Shown here piece after piece: positions 25,031 to 33,132 of a DNA stretch of 64,000 bases. Source of the stretch: Paenibacillus sp. Lineage in GTDB: Bacteria > Bacillota > Bacilli > Paenibacillales > Paenibacillaceae. The stretch is from the NCBI GenBank assembly GCA_031254035.1, contig JAIRVF010000059.1, positions 78,053-142,052 on the forward strand, written 5' to 3'. Numbering within the stretch: position 1 is the stretch's first letter; every line of letters starts with the position of its first letter. Below the pieces are notes generated by a model. It was not told the origin of the DNA. It saw only the letters and a list, made by a program, of their open reading frames with translations, and did not search any database. The position numbers and the translations under genes were made by a program.

Positions 25031-27028
25031 TTATCTCTCGATATTCTCTTCAAACCAACGCACGATATGACTAAGTCTTCTCGTACGTAGGTAGGGATTT
25101 CCGCTTCTGGATAAGTTATGATCTGCCCCAGGGAAACGGATCAATTGCGTTTTCTTCCCGAGGCGCTTCAGGGCAACAAACAGCTGCTCGCCTTGCTCAA
25201 TCGGACAGCGCATATCCTGTTCCCCGTGAAGAATGAGCAGCGGCGTGTTTACATTCTTCACGTAGGCGATCGGTGAATGCTTCCACAACTTTTCAAAGTC
25301 ATCCCAAGCATTCCCCCAAATTTGGTCTTCGGTAAAATGATATCCGATATCGCTGACACCATAAAAAGAGAGCCAGTTCGAGATGGAACGCTGGGTGACA
25401 GCCGCCTGGAAGCGGTCGGTGTGCCCCACGATCCAGTTGGTCATAAAGCCGCCGTAGCTGCCGCCGGTTACGCCGAGACGGGAACCATCCACGAAAGGGA
25501 AACGCTCTAGAACGTAGTCCACCGTTTCCATCAGATCCTGGTAATCGCGCCCGCCATAATCACCACGTACCGTGTTGACATGTGTTTGGCCGTATCCGTG
25601 TCCGCCACGCGGATTCGTGTAGATTACCGCAAAACCTGCAGCTGCAAGCAGCTGGAACTCATGCATAAACGTATGTCCGTACATAACCTGCGGTCCGCCG
25701 TGGATTTCGAGCACAGCTGGTACCTTGGATCTATCCTCGAATCCGATCGGCTTGATGATCCAGCCTTGCATCGGCCAGCCGTCGCCGGTCGTGAACTGGA
25801 ACTCTTCCGGCTTGCTCAGCTTAAGTTCGCTCCAAAGTTCGCTGTTGCAGTCAGTCAAGCGGGTTTCAGTGCCCCCGGGCAGCTCCATCCGGAACAAATC
25901 ACCAGGTTGCAAAGGATCAGCGGCGGCAAAAATGAGGCTGCCATCCGGTGCAAGAGCGAACTGATAGATTTCGCGGTCTCCTCCGGCCATGACCTCAAAG
26001 TCCGAGCCGTCGAGAGCGAAGCGGGCGATTTCCACACGGCCGTTTTGAGTGACCTCGATATAAACGGACTGTTGATCCGGGCTGTATACCGGCGGTGTCC
26101 CAGCACCGGCTCGCATGTCGCTGACGCATCTGTGACCGATTTGAATATCGAGATCCGTGTATAACGCACGGTATTCTCCTCCCTCTGCAGGGATGAGATA
26201 GATGCGGGTTAATGTTGCATAACCGCAGGATAAATCGTCTGCGAGCATAAGAATATGCTTGCCATCTGGGGTAAAGCTGACATACCCAATGCTGATTTTT
26301 CCGTCCGTAAGTTGACGGGCCGTACCGCCTTTACGGTCTGTCACATACAGATCGTTGGTCGGCCTAAGATCGGCGTCCGCGAATTCTTCTGTAGGTAGCT
26401 CCGCTGTGTAGGCGATTTGTGTGCCGCCAGGCGACCAGCCGAAAGAGCCGATATCAAATGCCCCCGACGTAACCTGCACGCTGCTTTTTTCCGCGATATC
26501 AAAAAGGAATAAATGAGTTCTGCGGCCCTTCAGCAGACCGGCTCCGTCCGCTTTATAATGGATGCGGTCCACGATTTTTTCTTCGGGCCGTTTTAGTTCA
26601 TCCTTGGACTTGGCGTCCGCGATTTCGTCCGTTTCGTCAGGAGCTTCAGCCTTAAGCAGCAGGGATGATCCATCCGGCGACCATTTGAATGCGCTTACGC
26701 CATGTTTAAGTCCGGTAACGGCCTGTGCTTCGCCCCCATGCGCGGGCAGCAGCCATACTTGGCGCGCTTCATCTTTTTTACGCAGAAAAGCCAGCTGGGA
26801 ACCGTCTGGCGACCACTGCGGGGCACCATCCTGCTCGCCGGCGGCAAATGGAACATCCACGCTTCCGTCTTCCTTGATCAGGCGGATTTGAGTCGTATAT
26901 CCATCCTGCTTGTCATTAACCGATTTCAGTATGTACGCAGTTGCGCCATTTTCAGGAGAAACTGCCGGATCGCTAACCCAGTGCATACGGTACAGGTCAT
27001 CGGTTGTTATCACGCGTTTTTCATTCAT
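25031..27028 (-). CDS. S9-family prolyl oligopeptidase / acylaminoacyl-peptidase
   Basis: A 665-residue serine peptidase. The N-terminal 400 residues form a WD40-like beta propeller with repeated WSPDGSQLAF-type blades, and the C-terminal alpha/beta hydrolase domain has the nucleophile GGSYGGFMTNW, the acid in LLILHGEQDMRCP and the base in GADHNLSRSG. Such enzymes cut short peptides or N-acylated amino acids from peptides in the cytosol. There is no signal peptide. The ribosome site is AGGGGGA. It is transcribed toward iclR, with two repeats between the genes. Confidence 0.93.
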   Translation of the reverse strand: MNEKRVITTDDLYRMHWVSDPAVSPENGATAYILKSVNDKQDGYTTQIRLIKEDGSVDVPFAAGEQDGAPQWSPDGSQLAFLRKKDEARQVWLLPAHGGEAQAVTGLKHGVSAFKWSPDGSSLLLKAEAPDETDEIADAKSKDELKRPEEKIVDRIHYKADGAGLLKGRRTHLFLFDIAEKSSVQVTSGAFDIGSFGWSPGGTQIAYTAELPTEEFADADLRPTNDLYVTDRKGGTARQLTDGKISIGYVSFTPDGKHILMLADDLSCGYATLTRIYLIPAEGGEYRALYTDLDIQIGHRCVSDMRAGAGTPPVYSPDQQSVYIEVTQNGRVEIARFALDGSDFEVMAGGDREIYQFALAPDGSLIFAAADPLQPGDLFRMELPGGTETRLTDCNSELWSELKLSKPEEFQFTTGDGWPMQGWIIKPIGFEDRSKVPAVLEIHGGPQVMYGHTFMHEFQLLAAAGFAVIYTNPRGGHGYGQTHVNTVRGDYGGRDYQDLMETVDYVLERFPFVDGSRLGVTGGSYGGFMTNWIVGHTDRFQAAVTQRSISNWLSFYGVSDIGYHFTEDQIWGNAWDDFEKLWKHSPIAYVKNVNTPLLILHGEQDMRCPIEQGEQLFVALKRLGKKTQLIRFPGADHNLSRSGNPYLRTRRLSHIVRWFEENIER

Positions 27029-27093
27029 TGAGATATCCCCCTATAAGTAAAATGAATAATGGCTCAGATTCATTATCCCAGAGACTGGGTGTA

Positions 27094-27115
27094 ATTCCAA
27101 TCCAGAGATTGGAAT
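27094..27115. promoter_or_regulatory. Inverted repeat upstream of the S9 peptidase gene
   Basis: ATTCCAATC-CAGA-GATTGGAAT with perfect 9-bp arms, followed by a third ATTCCAAT half-site at 27117-27124, and CCCAG-AGA-CTGGG at 27078-27090. There is no T-run, so an operator is more likely than a terminator. Confidence 0.4.
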
Positions 27116-27161
27116 GATTCCAATACCGGAGCGTGAAGACCGAAAACCTGCACAGTGTGAA

Positions 27162-27977
27162 TTATTTGCGCTTTTGAATCCAGGCAGCGATATCCGTGAT
27201 GAGTTCGGAAGATACATTGGACGGATTGCCGTATTCCGCACCGGTCGAGATGCCGTCATAGTCGGCAAGGATATGGTTCATTTTTGGATATGATTTAAAC
27301 TCAACGTCGTTGCGATTTTGGAGTGCGCTTTTCCACTGATTGAATTGCTTCATCGTCACCTGCCAGTCATTTTCACCTTGAAGGATCAGCATCGGCGTAT
27401 GCTGTTTTTGCGCCAGATCGATCGGTGAGTAGCCTTTCTGCTCAAAGTACCAGTAGGCCGGAAGCGGAAAGTTCTCCGGCAAATGGTCCACTGTGTATTG
27501 CGGATCATTCATGAGCTTGGCAAGACTGATCCAACCTGCGGCCTGCTGTTCATAAGGAGCGGTGTCTTGGCCTAATCTTTTGACGCGTTCAATCAGTTCC
27601 CGCTGCTGATCGATAATACTATCGGCCATACTGAAGCTCGGGCCGGCAAGTAGAATGGCGCCTGCGATATCCTGAGCCTGATCCGCGTCGATAATTAGCG
27701 GCATGGCAAAGCCACCTTGGCTGTGACCTGCGACAAAAATATGTCTGGCATCGATTTTCGGCGTCTGCTTGAGCAGTTTGACCGCGGAGATTGCGTCATC
27801 TGCGGTTTCCTTTTTTAGCGTAAATTTCGGGTCGGATGCCACTTTGAAGGTATGCTCATACGTCACCTTGTCATAGCGGAGAACGGCGATCCCTTTGGCA
27901 GCTAGGCCTACGGCCAAATCACGAAGGGGTTTTACGCTCCCGATCGAACTGTCGCGATCCTGCCCTCCTGAGCCATA
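27162..27977 (-). pseudogene. 5'-truncated alpha/beta hydrolase remnant
   Basis: An alpha/beta hydrolase of the secreted YqkD/serine-aminopeptidase type with its catalytic residues intact: nucleophile in FVAGHSQGGFAMPL, acid in LILQGENDWQVT, His in YPKMNHILADYDG. A reading from the first usable start (TTG, 27917) gives 251 residues. However, homologous sequence continues upstream in the same frame (GSGGQDRDSSIGSVKPLRD, 27974-27918), where the family's oxyanion motif HGSGPxDRD should be, and then stops abruptly at about 27977 inside another gene's frame. The N-terminal domain and signal peptide of the family are missing, so the gene is best read as truncated. Confidence 0.72.
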
Positions 27978-28819
27978 ATGACGATCAGGGCGGGGATTAA
28001 CAGGTTGACCAGCATGACAATACTCCCTTGCAGTTCAAACCTCATATTCAGTTGGGTGAATGAAAGTAGAAGCACCAACATCATGGCTGCCACCGTGTTG
28101 AACAGGGACCATCTGAGACGGAAAACGGTATTTCGCTGGATGGATTGCTCCGGATGATCAGGATTAATCTGTTGTTTGCTACTCAGAATCGATCGGTTTA
28201 TGAACATAAACAGTGCGATCATGACCAGTTGTATCAGGTTCGGACCTAGCACCATCCAAAGGGATTTGGCGGCAGTACGGGTTACTTCATCATGCCAATC
28301 AAATTTCATCTTAAGCTCGGCAGGAAAACTGTCATAATACACAAACGCCAATAAAGCACTGATCAGCATAACACTTATGTGAAGTACAAACCATTTGCTC
28401 GAGATCGTCATTTTGCGGCTGCGAAACTTCGTATCAATCACAATTTGGCCGCTTTTAAGTGAAGTTGGGGGTAAGGACGCTTTAACTTTCTTCATTTTCA
28501 GATAATACGCCAGATTGATGAAGGCGGAGCAGACAACTACCACCACAATGTAAGTGGGCAGGACATAGGGCTGATCTGCTTCGTTTGTCCTAAGCAGTAT
28601 GAACATACATGCCAGAAGCAGCAGGGTATAAAGGATGCCACTGATCTGTAGTTCTACCCCAACCGCTATCCCCAAAAAAAGAGCGCTGCTGTATGCAGAC
28701 GCTCTTTTTAAACATTTAATCTTATGAGTGAAAGGGGGAGGTCGCTCATAAGGAGGGATATGCGGTTTTTCGTATGGTATGCTGTACCTCGTGCCCGATT
28801 CCGGGGCCGCAGGGAGCAC
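27932..28819 (-). pseudogene. Truncated polytopic membrane protein (DUF1648-like)
   Basis: A 295-codon frame with about six helices and a DUF1648-like segment (SFPAELKMKFDWHDEVTRTAAKS). The last genuine helix ends near LVNLLIPALIVIM. The remaining residues (AQEGRIATVRSGA) are an out-of-frame reading of the hydrolase remnant, so the C-terminus is not native. The frame opens right after another stop codon, its first candidate start (GTG, 28819) has no ribosome site, and its N-terminus resembles the inside of the family (YSIPYEKPHI). Both ends therefore look damaged. It may still be a hybrid gene that is translated. Confidence 0.65.
28674..28709. other. Terminator-like hairpin inside the membrane protein remnant
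   Basis: AAAAAGAGCG pairs with CGCTCTTTTT across a 14-nt loop with a further T-run on the - strand. It lies inside the frame of the remnant. It may be a real terminator that marks the 5' damage, or a chance match. Confidence 0.4.
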
Positions 28820-28843
28820 AGTCCGTATAAGTGAATGTTGCGC

Positions 28844-28984
28844 TTACTGTTTTTGATTCATTTTCTTTTTAAGTATTTCCTGAAAGGTCGCCGTTTGTGT
28901 CAGCGTCGTATTTTTCTTCTGCGGTGTTAAGCCCTGGGGTCTTGGATAAGCATTATGAAAGGGAATGATCTTCGGAACATTCAT
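28844..28984 (-). CDS. Small hypothetical protein, 46 residues
   Basis: A 46-residue basic protein (MNVPKIIPFHNAYPRPQGL... ending KKKMNQKQ) with a strong AAGGAGGAAAAAG ribosome site before the ATG at 28984, which favours a real gene over the longer frame from 29164. The segment TATFQEILKKKM could be a short amphipathic helix. No family is recognised. It lies immediately upstream of the membrane protein remnant, in the same frame, with the stop only 24 nt before that remnant's first start. Confidence 0.55.
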   Translation of the reverse strand: MNVPKIIPFHNAYPRPQGLTPQKKNTTLTQTATFQEILKKKMNQKQ

Positions 28985-29249
28985 CTCTTTTTCCTCCTTT
29001 ATCAGGTCCGTCACCGGGAGGATGCAGGCCTTCGAAGCTTTATACCATTTCTTTACCCGCCCGTGTTGGCTTTCAAACATTATTCTATCAAAAATGTGAT
29101 AAAAATCATGGTTACTTTGGAGTGGTTGGTGAAATTGAGACCAGCGATACAGATTCCGGGACAAAATGGTACGACATTTTATGTCATATGATGTGGATTA
29201 TAATGGACATGAGACTTACAAACTATGGATGAAAGAGGTTGAATTGATC

Positions 29250-29444
29250 ATGGCAAAAACCAAAAGAGGCCGCATATTGTGGAATCTTCCGTCTAGAGGC
29301 CGGGGAACATGCCCTGTTTGCAGCAGCATGCGGATCAAACTTTTGTATACGCGTACGGCAGCGGAGGGAATGCAGCTTAAAGTATGCAAGAAGTGCTTCA
29401 AAGCCACACAAGAGAGAATCGATGCAGTTGGTCAAGCAAGATAA
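29250..29444 (+). CDS. Small zinc-ribbon protein
   Basis: A 64-residue basic protein, MAKTKRGRILWNLPSRGRG, then two CxxC knuckles: CPVC and CKKC, 25 residues apart. That is the pattern of a single zinc ribbon, perhaps binding nucleic acid or ribosomes. The ATG at 29250 has GAAAGAGG upstream; a longer frame from 29166 adds residues without homology. The name of the family is not known to me. It is the first of four + strand genes that lead into the WYL-like and papain-fold genes, but a gap of 129 nt separates it from the next. Confidence 0.7.
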   Translation: MAKTKRGRILWNLPSRGRGTCPVCSSMRIKLLYTRTAAEGMQLKVCKKCFKATQERIDAVGQAR

Positions 29445-29573
29445 TAAATAACGCAGCAAAAGTTACTTAATGTGATATTCCGGAGTAATGCCGAGAAATG
29501 GCTTGAATCTGTGAGTGGACTGATGCTTCAATTAAGCTGCAGGGTTCTACCTGAGACAAGGGGGCAGCCAGAT

Positions 29574-30485
29574 ATGAGCAACATGCATCGAATTCATTGG
29601 TTCGACCAGATGATCAGGGAGGGACATTATCCGAATAGCAAAGATATGGCCCTCCAGTTTGAAATATCCAGGAGGCAGGCGCAGCGGGATATTGAGTATT
29701 TGGCCATTTCCCTCCGTGCTCCCCTCCTATACATAGCCAAACATCGGGGGTATTGTTACGAGGACGCCGCGTACGTGCTGCCGCATTTATACATAACGGA
29801 AGAAGAAAAGAGCGTGTTGAAGTTTTTGGCGCGGAAATATGGGCAGTACAGCAGCGATAACCCGGCTGGTGTGCAGCGGGTCGCCCATCTGCTTGGTAGA
29901 TTTGCGGGAGAAGAGGGGGATGGGGCAGCAAGCCATCTGCCCTTTTTTGAAGCGGACCCACATTTGATTCAAATCAGTGGGCAGCTATCTTTTGCTATTG
30001 CTCATCACAAGGTCGTGCATCTTCATTACCGACACGAAGGTGAAGAGACTCGGCTTGATATTTGCCCGACGAAGCTGGTATCCAAATACAATGCCGACTA
30101 TGTTGCCGCTTTTGCTTCGGGTGGAGGGCGCCTTCGTTTATTTCGGTTGGATGAAATTATAGGATTACAAATAACGCCGCAGGTGTTCACGGAAGATGAA
30201 GTTGACTGCGACGTTTTCGAGCAGAGCGGCACTCCGATGCTTAAACCTTTTACGGCTCGCATAAAACTGCATTCGCAGCTGCGGGAGAACTCGTGGTATG
30301 GATATGCGGCCAGGCCGGTGGGGGAGCACCTCTACGATGTGGATTTCTATGACGCGGATACGTTTATGCAGCAGCTTCTTCTTGCCCCCTGGGTGAGACT
30401 GGATTCCCCGAAGTGGTTGAAAGCAAGGTTGAGGGATCAATGCGTGAAGGTTTTGAAGCACTTGGACGGAGAGGGGGAAAGTTGA
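29574..30485 (+). CDS. HTH/WYL-like transcriptional regulator
   Basis: A 303-residue protein. The N-terminal winged helix (RIHWFDQMIREGHYPNSKDMA, then EISRRQAQRDIEYLAISL) is of the HTH_11/DeoR type that precedes WYL domains. The middle part (HLHYRHEGEETRLDICPTKLV, then ADYVAAFASGGGRLRLFRLDEI) is WYL-like, but the Trp-Tyr-Leu triad itself reads Tyr-Val-Ala. The C-terminal WCX-like part has HLYDVDFYDADTFMQQLL. The ATG at 29574 is picked for AAGGGGG upstream. Its stop overlaps the next start (TGATG), so it is translated with the two papain-fold genes and may sense their ligand. Confidence 0.82.
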   Translation: MSNMHRIHWFDQMIREGHYPNSKDMALQFEISRRQAQRDIEYLAISLRAPLLYIAKHRGYCYEDAAYVLPHLYITEEEKSVLKFLARKYGQYSSDNPAGVQRVAHLLGRFAGEEGDGAASHLPFFEADPHLIQISGQLSFAIAHHKVVHLHYRHEGEETRLDICPTKLVSKYNADYVAAFASGGGRLRLFRLDEIIGLQITPQVFTEDEVDCDVFEQSGTPMLKPFTARIKLHSQLRENSWYGYAARPVGEHLYDVDFYDADTFMQQLLLAPWVRLDSPKWLKARLRDQCVKVLKHLDGEGES

Positions 30486-31483
30486 TGGGCGAAGTCATTC
30501 TTCGTGATCTGGTGGTGCAAAGAGAATCCAAGTCCTTCACTGACAGTTTGTATGCTGTGTTGACCGCTGCCGGACGATTTAAAGGTCCGAAATTTATGCT
30601 GTCCGCACTGAGCGGCATGGCGTTTATCTTTTCAGTGCATAAGCGTCTACTATCTTTTTCCGTGACGGCTTATGGGAATTGGGGGACAGTCCATAAGCGC
30701 GCTGCCTATAGTTTGGGTGTTTATACAGCTTCAGATGGAGGTCGAACGCGACACCCTACCTTTCAGCATTATCAGCAGGAGGCCGTGCAGTGGATCAAAT
30801 CCAGCATCGATGTCGGGCTTGGAGCAATCTATTGGATTCCCGAGTTTGGAGTCATTCACGGCTACGATGATGATGACCGGATTTTTTATGTGCAGGATGG
30901 GCACGCAAGTGAAAGCCGCATACTTCTATATGATAATTTTGGCATTAACTGTACACCATTTTGGAATGCGCAGATTTTTGGAGAGAATATAAACATTCCC
31001 GCGGAAGATATGGCCCTGGAAGCGCTCCGTTTGGCGTTGGACGAATGGGAAAGTCCTTATCCGGTCATGCCGAATCAAGACATTGCATCGGGAAGGCTGG
31101 CATACGCCTATTTGATTCAGGCCTTGGAGCAAGGTGATTATGATGAATTTGGCGCGATGTATATTTTGGATACGTTCAGGGTTTCACGAAAAGAGATTAA
31201 GTTGTTTCTACAGGAGGCCGTTTCGCTTTTTCCGGATTTACAAGATGCCTGTTTATGTTACGACAAGATTGCGGATATGACCGAAGGTCTGGATCTGTGG
31301 GTTGTCAGCGGGACGGATGGGCGAAAGGTGAACCGGAGCGATATTCCGGCTTTGGTTGCCATGCTGAAAGAAGCTCGGGATCTGGAGGAGCAGTCTATGG
31401 ACATCTTCAAGCAATTATCGGGTAGATATCCCGATTTGCAAAGAACAACGGTTCCCCGTTGGGGGCTTCATACCGCGAGGTAA
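30485..31483 (+). CDS. BtrH-N-like papain-fold protein lacking an obvious catalytic Cys (paralogue 1)
   Basis: A 332-residue protein of unclear function. The first half resembles the BtrH N-terminal/C39-like fold: a first helix (SFTDSLYAVLTAAGRF), a GMAFIFSVHKRL segment, a helix with QEAVQWIKSSIDVGLGAIYW, and the strand pair GVIHGYDDDDRIFYVQDG, which holds the His and Asp of such folds. The nucleophile Cys is absent; no Cys occurs in the first 150 residues. The second half is helical, like the domain that follows BtrH_N in other proteins. The next gene is a diverged copy. BtrH itself is an acyltransferase in butirosin synthesis; the role here is open. Confidence 0.68.
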   Translation: MGEVILRDLVVQRESKSFTDSLYAVLTAAGRFKGPKFMLSALSGMAFIFSVHKRLLSFSVTAYGNWGTVHKRAAYSLGVYTASDGGRTRHPTFQHYQQEAVQWIKSSIDVGLGAIYWIPEFGVIHGYDDDDRIFYVQDGHASESRILLYDNFGINCTPFWNAQIFGENINIPAEDMALEALRLALDEWESPYPVMPNQDIASGRLAYAYLIQALEQGDYDEFGAMYILDTFRVSRKEIKLFLQEAVSLFPDLQDACLCYDKIADMTEGLDLWVVSGTDGRKVNRSDIPALVAMLKEARDLEEQSMDIFKQLSGRYPDLQRTTVPRWGLHTAR

Positions 31484-31498
31484 GGAGGAGAAAAGAGA

Positions 31499-32476
31499 GT
31501 GGCCACAAAAATAATCCGTGATTTGCATATGACGGTCGACTCCAGATCTTATATTGATGCCATGCATGCGGTATTGATCCATGCCGGCTGGACGGTGCAT
31601 CCCAAAGCGGATTTATCCGGCATGACCGTGACCGGCTTTCGGCTTGTAGTGCATCGGCGGTTAACCTCTGAATCGGCGACGGCATACAACTGGATGGCGG
31701 AAAATTTCCTTGCTGCGGATTTTTTGGGAGTCACAGCTTCGCAAGCTGCCGGCTTCTCCTTCCATCCGACGTTTCCTTTATATCGGGAGCAGGCGATATC
31801 AGACCTAAAGGCAGCCATCGAACGTGGCGTTGGGGCGATTTTCTGGAAAGACGGATTTGTCATAGCCGCTGGTTATGACGACCAAGCCGAAACGCTATAT
31901 TATGACGATGGTTCGGGGCGTGGTCTGCAGTCGCTTTCTTACGGCGAATTCGGACAGAATCGTTCTCCATACTGGTATTACCAGGTGTTCGAAGATAAGA
32001 TTGGCCTTGATCCGATCGAAGTATATAAGGAATCTTTAATGCAGGCTATTTATAAATGGGAAATGCATGATCTGATGCTTCCTGAAGCGGAATATGCTTG
32101 CGGCTCCAAAGCTTATGAGGCAATCAAGCAGGCGTTAAGCACCGGCGAATTTGATGCGGTTCAAGCCGGCGAGGTGTTTCAGTGTTATGCTTGCGCCAAA
32201 AGAGACATCAGTGAATATATGGATAAGCTTCATTCTTTGTGGCCGCAGCTTCGTTTGGCAGCTGCAGCTTACGGAAGAACAGCAGCTTTGTTCCATGACG
32301 CATTGGATGTGGTATCAGCGGCGGGAATGGATGGTTGGCTTAAGCAGGGGGTTAGGCAGGAGCTTGTCCGCTTGTTCGATGAGGCGCAGAGGTCGGAGCA
32401 GGAGGGGATCGACTGTATTAAAGAATTTATGCACGAACGGATCGGCAACCGCTTCGAACATGTTGGGCTTAGGTAG
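31499..32476 (+). CDS. BtrH-N-like papain-fold protein lacking an obvious catalytic Cys (paralogue 2)
   Basis: A 325-residue paralogue of the preceding protein. Matching parts in order: SYIDAMHAVLIHAGW, GMTVTGFRLVVHRRL, QAISDLKAAIERGVGAIFW, and the strand pair FVIAAGYDDQAETLYYDDGSG. Here the His seen in paralogue 1 (GVIHGYDD) is Ala (VIAAGYDD), and no Cys occurs in the first half. So neither copy has a complete Cys-His pair, and the second has lost both. It starts with GTG 8 nt after AAGGAGGAG, 15 nt after the previous stop. The tandem layout suggests a heteromer or a binding role rather than catalysis; this is inference. Confidence 0.68.
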   Translation: MATKIIRDLHMTVDSRSYIDAMHAVLIHAGWTVHPKADLSGMTVTGFRLVVHRRLTSESATAYNWMAENFLAADFLGVTASQAAGFSFHPTFPLYREQAISDLKAAIERGVGAIFWKDGFVIAAGYDDQAETLYYDDGSGRGLQSLSYGEFGQNRSPYWYYQVFEDKIGLDPIEVYKESLMQAIYKWEMHDLMLPEAEYACGSKAYEAIKQALSTGEFDAVQAGEVFQCYACAKRDISEYMDKLHSLWPQLRLAAAAYGRTAALFHDALDVVSAAGMDGWLKQGVRQELVRLFDEAQRSEQEGIDCIKEFMHERIGNRFEHVGLR

Positions 32477-32575
32477 GTAGCCTAGTGCATCCAGGGGAGC
32501 AGCCATACGCAGCTACAATGCTGGGGGTAGCTAGGTATCCCGAAATGAACTGATCAAAGCTTGATAAACAATAAG

Positions 32576-32706
32576 GGGAGCCTATACATCAGGTATGCTG
32601 TGGCTCCTCAACCAATCCAAGGACGCTTGCTTCGGGGCCTATGAATACCCCCCCGGCAAGCGCCATGGCGACGGAGTCACTGCAAGTGACCGTAGCTGTT
32701 TGGTTG
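32576..32706. ncRNA. Candidate structured RNA or structured repeat
   Basis: A first hairpin is GGAGCC-t-ATAC/GTAT-GGCTCC (32577-32608). A closing stem CAACCAA/TTGGTTG (32609-32615 with 32700-32706) then encloses two hairpins: GCTTGC-CGGGG/CCCCCGG-GCAAGC at 32625-32661 and ACG-GTCACT/AGTGAC-CGT at 32671-32693. That gives a three-way junction. No gene is present, and the element matches no RNA family known to me. The orientation is not decided. Confidence 0.45.
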
Positions 32707-32856
32707 AATGGAGTGTCATTTGAGGGTAGGTTGGCGATTCAGAGGCGAAAACATGCAGAAGTGCATTTTTTTCCATAGTTCTATAGGTGAAATAAGTAAA
32801 TTCCTGCAATTCTACATCCTTTATAGTTCAAATGCCCGAATTAGACTGATATGACC

Positions 32857-32996
32857 GAAAAAGCTTGCACTTTCGCAAGCTTTTTCTTGTGAAAGCGGTA
32901 GGGCTGCGGAAAAAGATGCAGATTTGCAAGCTTTTCCTCGCGAGTTTATTAGTACGTTCTGGCAGGAATCTTCCCGCGGTTTTATTGGGACGTTCT
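32857..32996. repeat. Hairpin and imperfect 36-nt tandem repeat
   Basis: GAAAAAGCTTGC/GCAAGCTTTTTC (about 32858-32887) is a perfect 12-bp inverted repeat. It is followed by two related segments with TTATTAGTACGTTCT (32946-32960) and TTATTGGGACGTTCT (32982-32996), 36 nt apart. No gene is supported in 32477-33132. Confidence 0.45.
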
Positions 32997-33051
32997 CTAG
33001 CGGAGTTTCTGAAATCGGAAACTGCCAGCATGCTTTTCTATATTAAATTAC

Positions 33052-33096
33052 CGTAAAAAAATGGCTGCACAAGACGTATCTCTTGTACAGCCATTG
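33052..33096 (-). terminator. Terminator of acnA
   Basis: On the - strand AATGGCTG-TACAAGAG and its partner CTTGTG-CAGCCATT form a stem followed by a run of seven T. Confidence 0.85.
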
Positions 33097-33132
33097 CTTT
33101 AATATTTGGAACAAATGATCCCGAAGACGGGA

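Noticed and set aside
28955-29191. A + strand frame of 78 codons
   Set aside because: Antisense to the 46-residue gene with the strong ribosome site on the other strand; no recognisable protein features.
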